Source: Lysobacter sp. KIS68-7
Lineage (GTDB): Bacteria > Pseudomonadota > Gammaproteobacteria > Xanthomonadales > Xanthomonadaceae
Assembly (NCBI RefSeq): GCF_021284745.1
Contig: NZ_CP089925.1
Location: 2,169,001-2,233,000 of the forward strand
Direction of reading: 5' to 3'
Length of the DNA: 64,000 bases
Shown in pieces: positions 18,624 to 29,311 of this stretch (positions within the stretch are counted from its first letter, which is position 1; each line of letters starts with the position of its first letter). Position numbers and translations under genes: made by a program. The notes beneath the pieces are model-generated. The model was not told the DNA's origin, ran no database searches, and saw only the letters and a program-made list of their open reading frames with translations.

Positions 18624-20435
18624 ATGGATCTACGCTTGAGTCGATTGCGCGTCGCCCTGGCGATCGCGCTCGTCGCCGTGGCCGGCCCGGCCGCGGCGCT
18701 GGGCCTTGGCCAGATCCAGGTCAAATCGAAGGTCGACCAGCCGCTGCTGGCCGAGATTCCGATCATTTCGAGCGACCCGTCCGAGCTGGAGCAGCTGCAG
18801 GCGCGGCTCGCCTCGCCGGACACCTTCCGCCGCATCGGGCTGGAGCCGCCGACCGGCGCCGCCGCCGACCTGGACTTCAGCGTCGCGCTCGACGAGCGCG
18901 GCCGCCCCGTCATCCGCGTCACAAGCAGCGCACCGGTGGACCAGCCGCTGGTGACCTTCCTGGTCGAAGTCGACTGGGGCAGCGGGCGCCTGGTCCGCGA
19001 ATACTCCGCGCTGCTCGATACCCCGCGCACGGTGGCCGCGCCCGCGCAGCCGCCGATCCAGGCGCCGACGATGGCGCCCTCGAACGTGATCGAGCGTCCG
19101 GTCGCCGCGGCCGAACCGGCGCCGCCACCGGCCCCGACCGACGACACGGCCCCGCAGCCGCCCGCCGAAGCGCCGGCCGAACCCGCACCCGCGAACGACG
19201 TCGCGGTCGCACCCACCCCGACGCCCGCACCCGCGCCGATCGCCGCACCCACCGACATCCCCGAGCAGATGCCCGCCGACCAGGTGAGCGTGCACAAGGG
19301 ACAGACGCTGTCGGAGATCGCGAGTTCGGTCTCGCGCCGCGGCTACACGCTCGACCAGACGATGCTCGCGCTGCTGCGCGCCAATCCCGACGCCTTCGTG
19401 CGCGGCAACATCAACCTGCTCAAGGCCGGCACCGTGCTCCGCGTGCCGCCGGCCGAAGACGTCGCGCAGCTCGACGCGCGCGAGGCCGCCGTGGTCGTGC
19501 GCGACCACATCGACCAGTGGCGTGCGATGTCCGCACCGGCGCCGCAACCGGCCGCGATCGCCAACGACGGCGCGACGCAGTCCGGCTCCAATTCCAAACC
19601 CGCGAACTCCAATGCGCGCGTCGCGGGCGCGCGGCTGGAAATCGCACCGCCGGTGGGCGATGCGAAAACCCCGGGAACACGATCCGGCGCGAGCGCCGGA
19701 GGCGAGGGCGAGATGCTGCGACAGGAACTGCAACAGACGAAGGAAGACCTGGCCGCGCGTAGCGCCGAGGTCACCGATCTCAAGGCGCGCGTCGCCGAAC
19801 TGGAAAAGCTGCAGGCCGACCAGGCGGCGCTGATCCAGATGAAGGACAGCCGCCTCGCCGCCGCCGAACAGCGCCTGGCACAGGCGAACGATGCGAAGGC
19901 CGCCGCGCCCGCGACGACCACGACCAAACCGGCGCAACCCGAACAGGCCTCGACTCCGGTGTGGTTGTGGGGCGGTGCGGGCCTGGTCGTGCTGAGCCTG
20001 CTCGCGTGGTTGTTCACGCGTCGCCGTGCGCCGGTGCCGGCCGCATCGCGCCGCAGCTACGACACCGAAGCGATGGCCGCCGGGATTCCGAAGGCGTCCG
20101 AGGAAGCCGACGAACCGCTGACCTCCAGGTCCGCGCCGCCGCCGGCCTTCGCCGACGTCGGCAGCGCACCGGCGAAGCGTCCGGAACCCGCGACGGATTG
20201 GACTTCCGCGCCCGCCGCGCTGGGCTCCGCGCCGACCTGGCACGCAGGCGGTGCGCCGCGCACTGCAGGCGCTGCGGTCGCCGAACCGGAAACCGCTGCG
20301 CAGCAACTCGAACTCGCGCGCGCCTACCTCGACATGGGCGACGACGACGCGGCGCGCGTGGTGCTGCGCGAAGTGCTCGCCAGCCGCGATCCGGCCGCAC
20401 GCGACATCGCCGCGCGCATGCTGCGCGACCTGTGA
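18624..20435 (+). CDS. fimV: FimV-family inner membrane protein
   Basis: A 603-residue FimV/HubP-like polar organiser, known in relatives to affect type IV pili and twitching. Signal peptide 1-25 ([10 protein letters not shown], cut after GPAAA); the FimV N-terminal domain [21 protein letters not shown] follows. A Pro/Ala linker leads to a LysM-like domain at about 215-275 ([14 protein letters not shown]). A coiled coil lies at about 365-430, a transmembrane helix at about 446-463, and the FimV C-terminal motif [20 protein letters not shown] near the end. It is shorter than Pseudomonas FimV, mainly in the cytoplasmic acidic region. Confidence 0.88.
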   Translation: MDLRLSRLRVALAIALVAVAGPAAALGLGQIQVKSKVDQPLLAEIPIISSDPSELEQLQARLASPDTFRRIGLEPPTGAAADLDFSVALDERGRPVIRVTSSAPVDQPLVTFLVEVDWGSGRLVREYSALLDTPRTVAAPAQPPIQAPTMAPSNVIERPVAAAEPAPPPAPTDDTAPQPPAEAPAEPAPANDVAVAPTPTPAPAPIAAPTDIPEQMPADQVSVHKGQTLSEIASSVSRRGYTLDQTMLALLRANPDAFVRGNINLLKAGTVLRVPPAEDVAQLDAREAAVVVRDHIDQWRAMSAPAPQPAAIANDGATQSGSNSKPANSNARVAGARLEIAPPVGDAKTPGTRSGASAGGEGEMLRQELQQTKEDLAARSAEVTDLKARVAELEKLQADQAALIQMKDSRLAAAEQRLAQANDAKAAAPATTTTKPAQPEQASTPVWLWGGAGLVVLSLLAWLFTRRRAPVPAASRRSYDTEAMAAGIPKASEEADEPLTSRSAPPPAFADVGSAPAKRPEPATDWTSAPAALGSAPTWHAGGAPRTAGAAVAEPETAAQQLELARAYLDMGDDDAARVVLREVLASRDPAARDIAARMLRDL

Positions 20436-20460
20436 GTCGTCGCGCGGGAAGGCAGGACTG

Positions 20461-21243
20461 ATGCGTTACGCGCTCGGCGTCGAATACGACGGCGGCGACT
20501 TCCTCGGCTGGCAACGCCTCTCCAAGCCCGGGGAGGCCGGCGACGAAACGGTGCAGCAGGCGCTGGAGACGGCGCTGTCGTCCGTCGCGAATGCACGCGT
20601 GGACACCGTCTGCGCGGGCCGCACCGACGCCGGCGTGCATGCCGCATGCAACGTCGTGCACTTCGACAGCGATGCGAAACGAGAACCGCGCGGCTGGATG
20701 CTCGGCGCGACTTCGCGCCTGCCGCATTCGGTCTGCATCCGCTGGTGCGTGCCGGTGGCCGACGATTTCCACGCGCGCTTCTCCGCGGTCGCACGGCGCT
20801 ATCGCTACCGCATCCTCAATCGTCGGGTCCGTCCCGCGCTGGGTCGCCAATACCTGACCTGGGAGCGCCTGCCCCTGGATGCGGAGGCGATGCACGCCGC
20901 TGCGCAGGCCCTGGTCGGCGAGCACGACTTCAGCGCCTTCCGCACCGTGCACTGCCAGGCCCCGCACGCGCGCCGCGACCTGCAGGCCATCTCGGTGGCC
21001 CGGACGGGGGACGAGGTGATCGTCGAGGTCCGCGCCAATGCATTCCTGCATCACATGGTTCGCAATATCGTGGGCAGTCTGTTGATGGTGGGGCGCGGCG
21101 AGCAGCCGGGCGGCTGGATCGCCGAGCTGCTGGCCGGCCGCGATCGCACCGTGGCCGGTCCCACCGCCCCGGGCACGGGGCTCGTCTTCCTCGGGCCCCT
21201 GTACCCGATCCGCTTCGGATTGCCCGACGAGGTGAGCGTGTGA
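20461..21243 (+). CDS. truA: tRNA pseudouridine(38-40) synthase TruA
   Basis: A 260-residue pseudouridine synthase for positions 38-40 of tRNA anticodon arms. The catalytic Asp56 is in GRTDAGVHA. Other conserved segments are [12 protein letters not shown] at the start and [11 protein letters not shown] near the C-terminus. It sits 25 bp after the fimV-like gene and overlaps the GTG of trpF, the common fimV-truA-trpF order of gammaproteobacteria. Confidence 0.97.
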   Translation: MRYALGVEYDGGDFLGWQRLSKPGEAGDETVQQALETALSSVANARVDTVCAGRTDAGVHAACNVVHFDSDAKREPRGWMLGATSRLPHSVCIRWCVPVADDFHARFSAVARRYRYRILNRRVRPALGRQYLTWERLPLDAEAMHAAAQALVGEHDFSAFRTVHCQAPHARRDLQAISVARTGDEVIVEVRANAFLHHMVRNIVGSLLMVGRGEQPGGWIAELLAGRDRTVAGPTAPGTGLVFLGPLYPIRFGLPDEVSV

Positions 21244-21905
21244 GCCGCACCCTGTTCCGCACCCGCATCAAGTTCTGCGGCATGACCCGCGCCGGCGACG
21301 TGCGCCTGGCCAGCGAGCTGGGCGTGGACGCGGTGGGCTTCGTGTTCGCCGAAGGCAGCCCGCGCTGCCTGCAGCCCGAGGAAGCGCGGGCGATGCGCAA
21401 CGCGATGGAGCCGCTGGTCGATGCGGTGGCCCTGTTCAAGGACAACGACGCCGAGTTGGTGCGCGAGGTGATCCGGCAGGTCCGGCCGACCCTCCTGCAG
21501 TTCCACGGCTCGGAAGAGGACGCCTTCTGCCGCAGCTTCGGGCTCCCCTACGTCAAGGGCATCCCGATGCGGGGCCTGGACCCGGGCCAACGCGCCTCCC
21601 AGTCCACCCAGTTGCACCTCAAGTACCCCGGCGCGGCCGGCTTCCTGTTCGACGGCCATGCGCAGGGCGAGCAGGGCGGGACCGGGCGCAGCTTCGACTG
21701 GACCCAGATCCCCACGGGCCTGGGCAAACCCTTCGTGCTGGCCGGCGGGCTGACCGCGGACAACGTCTTCGACGCGGTCCTGACCACCTTGCCCTGGGGG
21801 GTGGACGTGGCCAGCGGCATCGAAAGCGCGCCGGGAATCAAGGACGGCGATAAGATGCGGCGTTTCGTCGAAGAAGTCCGTCGTGCCGATTGCCACACCG
21901 ATTGA
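21240..21905 (+). CDS. trpF: phosphoribosylanthranilate isomerase
   Basis: A 221-residue TIM-barrel enzyme of tryptophan synthesis. The N-terminal catalytic strand is [12 protein letters not shown] with the essential Cys. [10 protein letters not shown] and the C-terminal [16 protein letters not shown] phosphate-binding loop are intact. The GTG at 21240 overlaps the truA stop (GTGA) and is the best start. The 3' end overlaps the GTG start of trpB by 23 bases. Confidence 0.95.
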   Translation: MSRTLFRTRIKFCGMTRAGDVRLASELGVDAVGFVFAEGSPRCLQPEEARAMRNAMEPLVDAVALFKDNDAELVREVIRQVRPTLLQFHGSEEDAFCRSFGLPYVKGIPMRGLDPGQRASQSTQLHLKYPGAAGFLFDGHAQGEQGGTGRSFDWTQIPTGLGKPFVLAGGLTADNVFDAVLTTLPWGVDVASGIESAPGIKDGDKMRRFVEEVRRADCHTD

Positions 21906-23130
21906 TCGATCCGTCCCCGACAGTCCCCGGATCGACTACCACGCCCAACCCGATGCGAACGGCCACTTCGGCCGCTTCGGCGGGCGCTTCGTGGCCGAAA
22001 CGCTGATCGGGCCGCTGGAGGAACTCGCCGCCGCCTACGACGCCGCGCGCGTGGATCCGGCCTTCATCGGCGAGTTCGAGAACGACCTGGCGCATTACGT
22101 GGGCCGTCCGAGCCCGATCTATCTCGCGGAGCGCCTGAGCGACGACGTCGGCGGCGCACGCATCCTGCTCAAGCGCGAAGACCTGAACCACACCGGCGCG
22201 CACAAGATCAACAACACGATCGGCCAGGCGTTGCTCGCCAAGCGCATGGGCAAGCGCCGCATCATCGCGGAGACGGGCGCGGGGCAGCACGGCGTTGCGT
22301 CCGCGACGGTGGCCGCGCGCCTGGGCCTGGAATGCGTCGTGTACATGGGCGCGACCGACATCGAGCGCCAGAAGATCAACGTCTATCGCATGCAGTTGCT
22401 CGGCGCGACGGTCGTGCCGGTCACCAGCGGTTCGAAGACGCTGAAGGACGCGCTGAACGAGGCGATGCGCGACTGGGTGACCAACGTCGCCGACACGTTC
22501 TACATCATCGGCACGGTCGCCGGTCCCGATCCGTATCCGCGCATGGTGCGCGACTTCAACGCGGTCGTCGGGCGCGAGGCGCGTGCGCAGATGCTGGCCG
22601 AATACGGCCGTCTCCCCGACGTCGTCACCGCGTGCGTCGGTGGCGGCAGCAATGCGATCGGCATCTTCCACGCCTTCCTCAACGATCCTGCCGTGCGCAT
22701 CGTCGGTGCCGAAGCGGCGGGCGAGGGCATCGCCACCGGACACCACGCCGCGTCGCTGGCCGCGGGCCGCCCCGGCGTGCTGCACGGCAACCGCACCTAC
22801 GTGCTGTGCGACGACGACGGCCAGATCGTGGAGACGCATTCGGTGTCCGCGGGCCTTGATTATCCGGGCGTCGGCCCCGAACACGCATTCCTGAAGGAGA
22901 CGGGGCGCGCGGAGTACGTCGGGGTGACCGACGACGAAGCGCTCGCCGCCTTCCACCAGCTCGCGCGCACCGAGGGCATCCTCGCCGCGCTCGAATCCAG
23001 CCACGCCCTTGCGCAGGCCGTGAAGCTCGCGCGCGGGATGCCGCGCGACGCGCTCGTGCTGTGCAACCTGTCCGGGCGCGGCGACAAGGACGTACACACC
23101 ATCGCCGCGCGCGACGGTTTCGCTTTCTGA
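21883..23130 (+). CDS. trpB: tryptophan synthase beta subunit
   Basis: A 415-residue PLP enzyme condensing indole with serine. The PLP lysine is Lys108 in HTGAHKINN, and the phosphate-binding loop is [12 protein letters not shown]. The length matches TrpB1. It begins with GTG at 21883 inside trpF, a 23-bp overlap suggesting coupling; no downstream start precedes the conserved [18 protein letters not shown]3144 and trpA follow. Confidence 0.96.
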   Translation: MPIATPIDRSVPDSPRIDYHAQPDANGHFGRFGGRFVAETLIGPLEELAAAYDAARVDPAFIGEFENDLAHYVGRPSPIYLAERLSDDVGGARILLKREDLNHTGAHKINNTIGQALLAKRMGKRRIIAETGAGQHGVASATVAARLGLECVVYMGATDIERQKINVYRMQLLGATVVPVTSGSKTLKDALNEAMRDWVTNVADTFYIIGTVAGPDPYPRMVRDFNAVVGREARAQMLAEYGRLPDVVTACVGGGSNAIGIFHAFLNDPAVRIVGAEAAGEGIATGHHAASLAAGRPGVLHGNRTYVLCDDDGQIVETHSVSAGLDYPGVGPEHAFLKETGRAEYVGVTDDEALAAFHQLARTEGILAALESSHALAQAVKLARGMPRDALVLCNLSGRGDKDVHTIAARDGFAF

Positions 23131-23170
23131 TCCAGCACCAACTCAATTCGAACCACCAGGAGCAAATGCA

Positions 23171-23554
23171 ATGACCGAAGAAACCCAGGCCCAGGCCGGC
23201 ACGCCGGGCGAACTCGACCCGAAGTTCTTCACCGTGTGCAACGAGTACCTCGAGCTCACGAACAAGCAGGCGAAGGAACACGGCCTGAAGCGCATCAGCA
23301 TGGCCAGCCTCTACGCGGCCGCGCGCTTCAACGCGCACGTGTACCTGTCCAGCGCCGGCGGCGACATCGCCAAGGACCGCACCAAGTTCCTCGACTACAT
23401 GACCAACCTCTACCGCCGCATGCTCAACGAGCACCTGGACGGCCTGGGCGCCGAGCGCGGCCTGGACGTGGGCGAGTCGGAGCTGGCGTTCGAATACGCC
23501 GCGCGTGCGCGCGCCGAGCAGGAAGCGGCGGCCGCCGCGGCCAAGGACGCCTGA
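23171..23554 (+). CDS. DUF3144 domain-containing protein
   Basis: A 127-residue mainly helical cytoplasmic protein matching the DUF3144 family, with core FFTVCNEYLELTNKQAKEHGLKR kept below in key parts: FFTVCNEY, ISMASLYAAARFNAHVY and FLDYMTNLYRRMLNEHL. It ends in an Ala/Glu-rich helix. It sits between trpB and trpA, an insertion in the usually contiguous trpBA pair. An AGGAG site precedes the ATG. Function unknown. Confidence 0.85.
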   Translation: MTEETQAQAGTPGELDPKFFTVCNEYLELTNKQAKEHGLKRISMASLYAAARFNAHVYLSSAGGDIAKDRTKFLDYMTNLYRRMLNEHLDGLGAERGLDVGESELAFEYAARARAEQEAAAAAAKDA

Positions 23555-23555
23555 T

Positions 23556-23615
23556 CCAGGTGAGCACGGGCCAGGTGAGCACGGGCCAGGTGAGCACGGG
23601 CCAGGTGAGCACGGG
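23556..23615. repeat. four perfect 15-bp tandem repeats carrying the trpA start codons
   Basis: The unit CCAGGTGAGCACGGG occurs four times without mismatch. Each copy contains an in-frame GTG (23560, 23575, 23590, 23605), so each encodes QVSTG or a start at V-S-T-G. From the second copy on, ACGGG of the previous unit lies just before the GTG and may act as a weak ribosome binding site. Confidence 0.95.
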
Positions 23616-24414
23616 CCCCGTGGGCGTAGCGCGCATCGAGGCCACCTTCGGCGCTTTGCGCGCCGCGGGACGCAAGGCGCTGGTGCCGTTCGTCACCGCG
23701 GGCGATCCTTCGCTTGCGGCGACGGTGCCCGTCCTGCATGCGCTCGTCGCGGCCGGCGCCGACGTGCTGGAAATCGGCGTGCCGTTCTCCGACCCGATGG
23801 CGGACGGCCCCGTGATCCAGCGCAGTTCGGAGCGCGCGCTCGCGCGCGGTGCCGGGCTGGCCTACGTGCTCGATACCGTGCGCGCTTTCCGCAAGACGGA
23901 TGCGCGCACGCCCATCGTGCTGATGGGCTACCTCAATCCGGTCGAAATCCGCGGTGCGCAGCGCTTCGCGGACGATGCGGCCGAGGCGGGCGTCGACGGC
24001 GTGCTGCTCGTCGACCTGCCGCCGGAAGAAGCGGGCGAACTGCGCACGGCCCTGGGCGCGCGCGGCCTCGCCCTGATCCTGCTCGCCTCGCCCACGACGC
24101 CGGCCTCGCGCCTGCGCCGCCTGTGCGAGGACGCGCAGGGTTACCTTTATTTCGTGAGTTTCGCCGGCGTCACCGGCGCGGACCGGCTCGACGCCGGTGC
24201 CGCGGCGGCGCGCCTGCGGGAATTGCGTGCCACGAGCGCGGTGCCCGTGCTTGCCGGCTTCGGCATCAAGGACGCAGCCTCCGCCGCGGCCATGGCCGAA
24301 CACGCCGACGGCGTGGTGGTGGGCAGCGCATTGGTGGCGGCGATCGCCGACGCACCCGCACCCGCCGAGGCCGCCGGCCGCTTCCTCGCGCCCCTGCGCG
24401 AAGCGCTGCGCTAG
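23560..24414 (+). CDS. trpA: tryptophan synthase alpha subunit
   Basis: TIM-barrel subunit that cleaves indole-3-glycerol phosphate and channels indole to TrpB. Catalytic Glu is in LEIGVPFSDP and catalytic Asp in LLVDLPPEEA. The phosphate loop YFVSFAGVTGA and VLAGFGIKDA are present. The enzyme core begins at ARIEATFGALRAAGR. The start is ambiguous: four in-frame GTG codons lie in the 15-bp tandem repeats and a fifth GTG lies at 23620. I give the longest version (284 residues); the shorter ones remove a repeated VSTGQ tail and do not affect the fold. Confidence 0.93.
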   Translation: MSTGQVSTGQVSTGQVSTGPVGVARIEATFGALRAAGRKALVPFVTAGDPSLAATVPVLHALVAAGADVLEIGVPFSDPMADGPVIQRSSERALARGAGLAYVLDTVRAFRKTDARTPIVLMGYLNPVEIRGAQRFADDAAEAGVDGVLLVDLPPEEAGELRTALGARGLALILLASPTTPASRLRRLCEDAQGYLYFVSFAGVTGADRLDAGAAAARLRELRATSAVPVLAGFGIKDAASAAAMAEHADGVVVGSALVAAIADAPAPAEAAGRFLAPLREALR

Positions 24415-24474
24415 ACTGCCGCGCCCCCGGCTGATGCCGGGCCCAACCGAATTCGACGGACGGAAGAACGCCAC

Positions 24475-25367
<893 letters not shown>

Positions 25368-25371
<4 letters not shown>

Positions 25372-26723
25372 GTCGCCGCTACTTCGGCACCGACGGCATC
25401 CGCGGCCGGGTGGGCGAGGGCGCGATCTCGGCCGATTTCGTGCTGCGCCTGGGCAATGCCTACGGGCGCACGCTGCGCCAGGCGCACGCGCGCAGCGAAT
25501 GGCGCAAGCCGGTGGTGATCATCGGCAAGGACACGCGCATCTCGAACTACATGTTCGAAGCCGCGCTGGAAGCCGGCCTGGTCGCCGCGGGCGTGGACGT
25601 GCAGCTGATGGGCCCGATGCCCACGCCCGCCGTCGCGCACCTCACGCGCTCGCTGCGCGCCGACGGCGGTATCGTCATTTCGGCGTCGCACAACCCGCAC
25701 TTCGACAACGGCATCAAGTTCTTCTCCGAGGAAGGCGAGAAGCTCGACGACGCGACCGAACTCGCCATCGAAGCCGCGCTGGACCATCCGTTCGAAACCG
25801 TGTCCTCCGAACTGCTCGGCAAGGCCGTGCGCACGCGCGGTGCGGTCGAGCGTTACGTGGAGGCCTGCAAGAACTCGGTGCCCAAGGGTTTCGACCTCAC
25901 GGGCCTGCGCATTGCGATGGACTGCGCGAACGGTGCGACCTACCAGATCGCGCCGCTCGTGCTGCGCGAACTCGGCGCGCGCGTGGATGCCATCGGCATC
26001 GATCCGAACGGGCTGAACATCAATGATGGGGTGGGCTCCACGCATCCCGAAGCGCTCGTCGCCCACGTGCGCGCCACCGGCGCGGACCTCGGCATCGCCT
26101 TCGACGGCGACGGCGACCGCGTGCTGTTCGTGGCAGGCGACGGCACCGTCTGCGACGGCGACGACCTGCTCTACGTGCTCGCCACCGACTGGCAGGACAG
26201 CGGCCGCCTGCGTGGCCCGCTCGTCGGCACGCTGATGACGAACTTCGGCCTCGAACGTGCGTTGGAAGAGCGGGGCATTCCGTTCGTGCGCGCGAAGGTC
26301 GGCGACCGTTACGTCCACCAGCAATTGATCGCGCACGAAGGCGTGCTCGGCGGCGAAGCCTCCGGACATCTGCTCTGCCTGGACAAGGCGAGCACGGGCG
26401 ATGGCATCGTCAGCGCGCTGCAGGTGCTGGAGGTGCTGCGCCGACGCGGCCTGACGCTGCGCGAGGCCGTGGCCGGCGTGCGCAAGGTGCCGCAGAAGAC
26501 GATCAACGTGCGCATCGATGCGGGCGCCGCGCCCGTCGAACATCCGGCCGTGCAGGCCGCACTCGCCGATGCGCAGTCGGCCGTCGCCGGACGCGGTCGC
26601 GCCTTCCTGCGTCCCTCGGGCACCGAGCCCGTGGTGCGCGTGACGGTGGAGGCCGACGACGACGCGCTCGTGCAGGCCACGCTCGAGAAACTCGCCGACG
26701 CGGTGCGTTCGGCTTCGAAGTAA
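25368..26723 (+). CDS. glmM: phosphoglucosamine mutase
   Basis: A 451-residue enzyme interconverting glucosamine-6-phosphate and glucosamine-1-phosphate for peptidoglycan and LPS precursors. The active serine is Ser107 in ISASHNPH; the metal loop is DGDGDR; the sugar loop GGEASGH and phosphate loop [11 protein letters not shown] are intact. The start is TTG at 25368, overlapping the accD stop as TTGA; it is immediately followed by the conserved [11 protein letters not shown], so no later start is possible. Confidence 0.96.
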
Positions 26724-26732
26724 CCCGGAACC

Positions 26733-27692
26733 ATGAATTCGCCAGCACGCATCCCCACGCTCGACATCGCGCGTTTCACCCATCCCGCCAGCGACGCCGA
26801 TCGCGCCGCCTTCGTGGCCGAGCTCGGCAACGCGTATCGCGAATGGGGCTTCGCGGGCATCCGCAACCACGGCATCCCGCAAGCGCAGATCGATCGCGCG
26901 TACGACGTGTTCCAGCGCTTCTTCGCGCTGCCGGACGACGTGAAGCGCCAGTACCACGTGGCGGGTGGCGGCGGTGCGCGCGGCTATACGCCCTTCGGCG
27001 TGGAGACCGCGAAGGGTGCGCAGTATTCGGATCTCAAGGAGTTCTGGCACATCGGCCGCGAGATCCCGCGCGACCACAAGTGCGCGGACGTCATGCAGCC
27101 GAACCTGTGGCCGAAGGAAATCGCCGAGTTCCATGATGTCGGCTATGGCCTGTACGAGTCGCTCGACCAGCTCGGCTCGCAGGTGTTGGCCGCCCTGGCG
27201 CTGCACATCGGCTTGCCGGAAGACTACTTCGTCGACAAGACGGATTACGGCAATTCGATCCTGCGCCCGATCCACTATCCGCCGATCACCACGCCGGACA
27301 TCCCGAACGTCCGCGCCGGTGCGCACGAGGACATCAACCTGATCACGCTGCTCGTCGGTGCGAGCGCGGCGGGGCTGGAAGTGCGTTCGCGCGTGGGCGA
27401 GTGGGTGCCATTCACGTCGGACGCGGACACCATCGTGGTGAACATCGGCGACATGCTGCAGCGCCTGACCAACCACGTGTATCCGTCCACGACGCACCGC
27501 GTGGTCAACCCGCCGGGCGAACTCGCGCGCCAGCCACGCTATTCCACGCCGTTCTTCCTGCACCCGAATCCGGACTTCCTGATCGACGTGCTGCCTTCCT
27601 GCGTGGACGCCGAGAACCCGAGCCGCTATCCCGAAGCGATCACCGCGCAGGGCTACCTCGAAGAGCGCCTGCGCGAAATCAAGCTGAAGTAG
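26733..27692 (+). CDS. isopenicillin N synthase-like 2-oxoglutarate/Fe(II) oxygenase
   Basis: A 319-residue non-heme iron oxygenase. The N-terminal DIOX_N-type domain has YREWGFAGIRNHGI. The jelly-roll core has the iron ligands in HEDINLITLL (H-x-D) and the distal His in STTHRVVNPPGE, with the Arg near QPRYSTPFFLHP binding the co-substrate. It lies 9 bp after glmM and is convergent with the methyltransferase gene. The substrate is unknown; family members hydroxylate small molecules or make ethylene. Confidence 0.88.
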   Translation: MNSPARIPTLDIARFTHPASDADRAAFVAELGNAYREWGFAGIRNHGIPQAQIDRAYDVFQRFFALPDDVKRQYHVAGGGGARGYTPFGVETAKGAQYSDLKEFWHIGREIPRDHKCADVMQPNLWPKEIAEFHDVGYGLYESLDQLGSQVLAALALHIGLPEDYFVDKTDYGNSILRPIHYPPITTPDIPNVRAGAHEDINLITLLVGASAAGLEVRSRVGEWVPFTSDADTIVVNIGDMLQRLTNHVYPSTTHRVVNPPGELARQPRYSTPFFLHPNPDFLIDVLPSCVDAENPSRYPEAITAQGYLEERLREIKLK

Positions 27693-27698
27693 GGCGCC

Positions 27699-28556
27699 TC
27701 AGCGGCGGAAGCGCCGCGCACTGATCGACCGCAGCATCGACCGGAACAACGCCACCTGCAGGCGCTGGATCGGCGAACTCGAACCGCGCGGGCGACGCGT
27801 GGAAATCGTCGCTTCGCTCGGCACGGCGGTGTTGGCGGCGACGAGCGCATCGCGCGCCTGCGTGGAGGGACGCGCGCGCATCACGTACTGGAAGGCCAGC
27901 GACTGCGCGCGGTCGCCACCGAGCAGTTCCACCGCCGTGATCAGTTCGCGATCCAGGCGCATCGCGTATTCGGTGCCGATGGTGTCGGGCGGGATGTCGA
28001 TCTGGTGCAGGCGTTCCAGCGCGAGGCCGGCGTCGGCGAGCAGCTGCGCAATGCCCTGGCGCGTGAAGAAGCGCAGGTGCGTGCGGTCCAGGATCCCGCG
28101 TTCGGAATAATCGAAGCGCCCCGAGAGCAGCATCGCGCGCACGCTGCCGTGGGCGACGTTCGGCAGCGAGATGGCCACGGAGCCGTCGGGTGAGAGGTGG
28201 GCGAGGGCGCGGCGCAGTTCAGCCACCGGATCGACCATGTGTTCGAGCACGTCGCCGAAGACGATGACGTCGAAGCGCGCGTCGGGGTGCGCGTCGAGGA
28301 AGGAGGCGAGATCGCCGTTCCAGGCCTGGGCCAGCACGTCGGCGGCCAGGCGCGCGGAGGTCGGATCCGGTTCGACGCCCGTGACCACGTGGCCCTTGGC
28401 CATCAGCGAGGCGCCGAGATAGCCGGAGGAACAACCGACTTCCAGGATGCGCAGGCCTTGCCGGCCGGATTCGGTCGCCAACTCGTGCAGCAGCGTGTGC
28501 GAGTTGTTGCGGTTGGCCAGGTCGATCGCGGCCTGGTACTTGATCTCGCCACTCAT
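27699..28556 (-). CDS. class I SAM-dependent methyltransferase
   Basis: A 285-residue protein with the Methyltransf_23 fold. SAM-binding motif I is LEVGCSSGYLG near residues 38-48; motif II-like FDVIVFGDVLEHM follows, then SISLPNVAHG-type strands. A basic, Arg-rich C-terminal tail of about 60 residues (ending RSMLRSISARRFRR) may bind membrane or glycan carrier. The ATG overlaps the stop of the upstream oxygenase-like gene (ATGA). Such enzymes often occur in surface polysaccharide pathways, but the substrate is not evident. Confidence 0.82.
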   Translation of the reverse strand: MSGEIKYQAAIDLANRNNSHTLLHELATESGRQGLRILEVGCSSGYLGASLMAKGHVVTGVEPDPTSARLAADVLAQAWNGDLASFLDAHPDARFDVIVFGDVLEHMVDPVAELRRALAHLSPDGSVAISLPNVAHGSVRAMLLSGRFDYSERGILDRTHLRFFTRQGIAQLLADAGLALERLHQIDIPPDTIGTEYAMRLDRELITAVELLGGDRAQSLAFQYVMRARPSTQARDALVAANTAVPSEATISTRRPRGSSSPIQRLQVALFRSMLRSISARRFRR

Positions 28557-29236
28557 GCTTTCGCCATCCAGAAGAAGACCGCGGCCATGCGTTTCTCCTC
28601 CAGCGCGCGGCCGTAATACGCGGTGGCGCTGTGCAGGAGGTTCGCGCGGTACAGCAGCAGGCGGTTGAACCGGTGCGGGATGCGCATGTCCTCGACGAAG
28701 GAGTCCGGCGGCACGTAACGCGTACCGAGGGCTTCAACCAGATTGTTGTGGGGCGGCATCACGAAGTTGCCGCCGCGCTGCCCGCCGGGCAATCGCTGGC
28801 GGAAGAAGCTGGTGCCGCAGTCGTCGGGCACGCCGGGATTGAGGTAGAGCACCGCGGCGTACCGGCACAACGCGCGCGAATCGGTATGCGGGCGCTGATC
28901 GCATTCGCCGTCGCCGACGACCTGGATGCAGTTGTGGTTGAGGTGCGCGCCGTCGGATGCGGTTTCGATCCACAGCTTCGCGCTCCCCGTGGCCTTGCGC
29001 ACCAGCGCCTCGACGATCTCGAGTTCGTCCGGTTCCAGCCCCGGCATCACCCGCATGCCCGGCCAGCTTTCGGCGCGGTGCGGAAAGCCGAGCACCCAGT
29101 CGGTGCGCGCCAGCGTGCGTTCCCGCACGGCCTGCGGATCGGGGAGCACGTCGTCGAACACCCAGTAGTCGCGGCCCTCCGTGGGCTTGCGATAGGGCAG
29201 GACGGGCAGGGGTTTTCCGGGGCGGAGAGGCTGCAT
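28553..29236 (-). CDS. 2OG-Fe(II) oxygenase-like protein (probably DUF6445 family)
   Basis: A 227-residue protein. It carries a possible iron site: H-x-D in QRPHTDSRAL and a distal His in LLHSATAYYG, fitting a 2-oxoglutarate dioxygenase fold. PDDCGTSFFRQ and HRFNRLLLYRANLLHS are typical of the family I believe to be DUF6445. It is the first gene of a two-gene unit with the methyltransferase, with translational overlap. It is divergent from tpiA. Function unknown. Confidence 0.75.
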   Translation of the reverse strand: MQPLRPGKPLPVLPYRKPTEGRDYWVFDDVLPDPQAVRERTLARTDWVLGFPHRAESWPGMRVMPGLEPDELEIVEALVRKATGSAKLWIETASDGAHLNHNCIQVVGDGECDQRPHTDSRALCRYAAVLYLNPGVPDDCGTSFFRQRLPGGQRGGNFVMPPHNNLVEALGTRYVPPDSFVEDMRIPHRFNRLLLYRANLLHSATAYYGRALEEKRMAAVFFWMAKA

Positions 29237-29311
29237 CACCCGATGATAAGGGGATGCGGGCGGCCGCTGGGATAAACTTCCGCGCTCGGCTTCACGGATA
29301 GAGGAACGGCA

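Noticed and set aside
23556-23615. Short perfect repeats as a possible CRISPR array
   Set aside because: Units are directly adjacent with no spacers and no cas genes are nearby.
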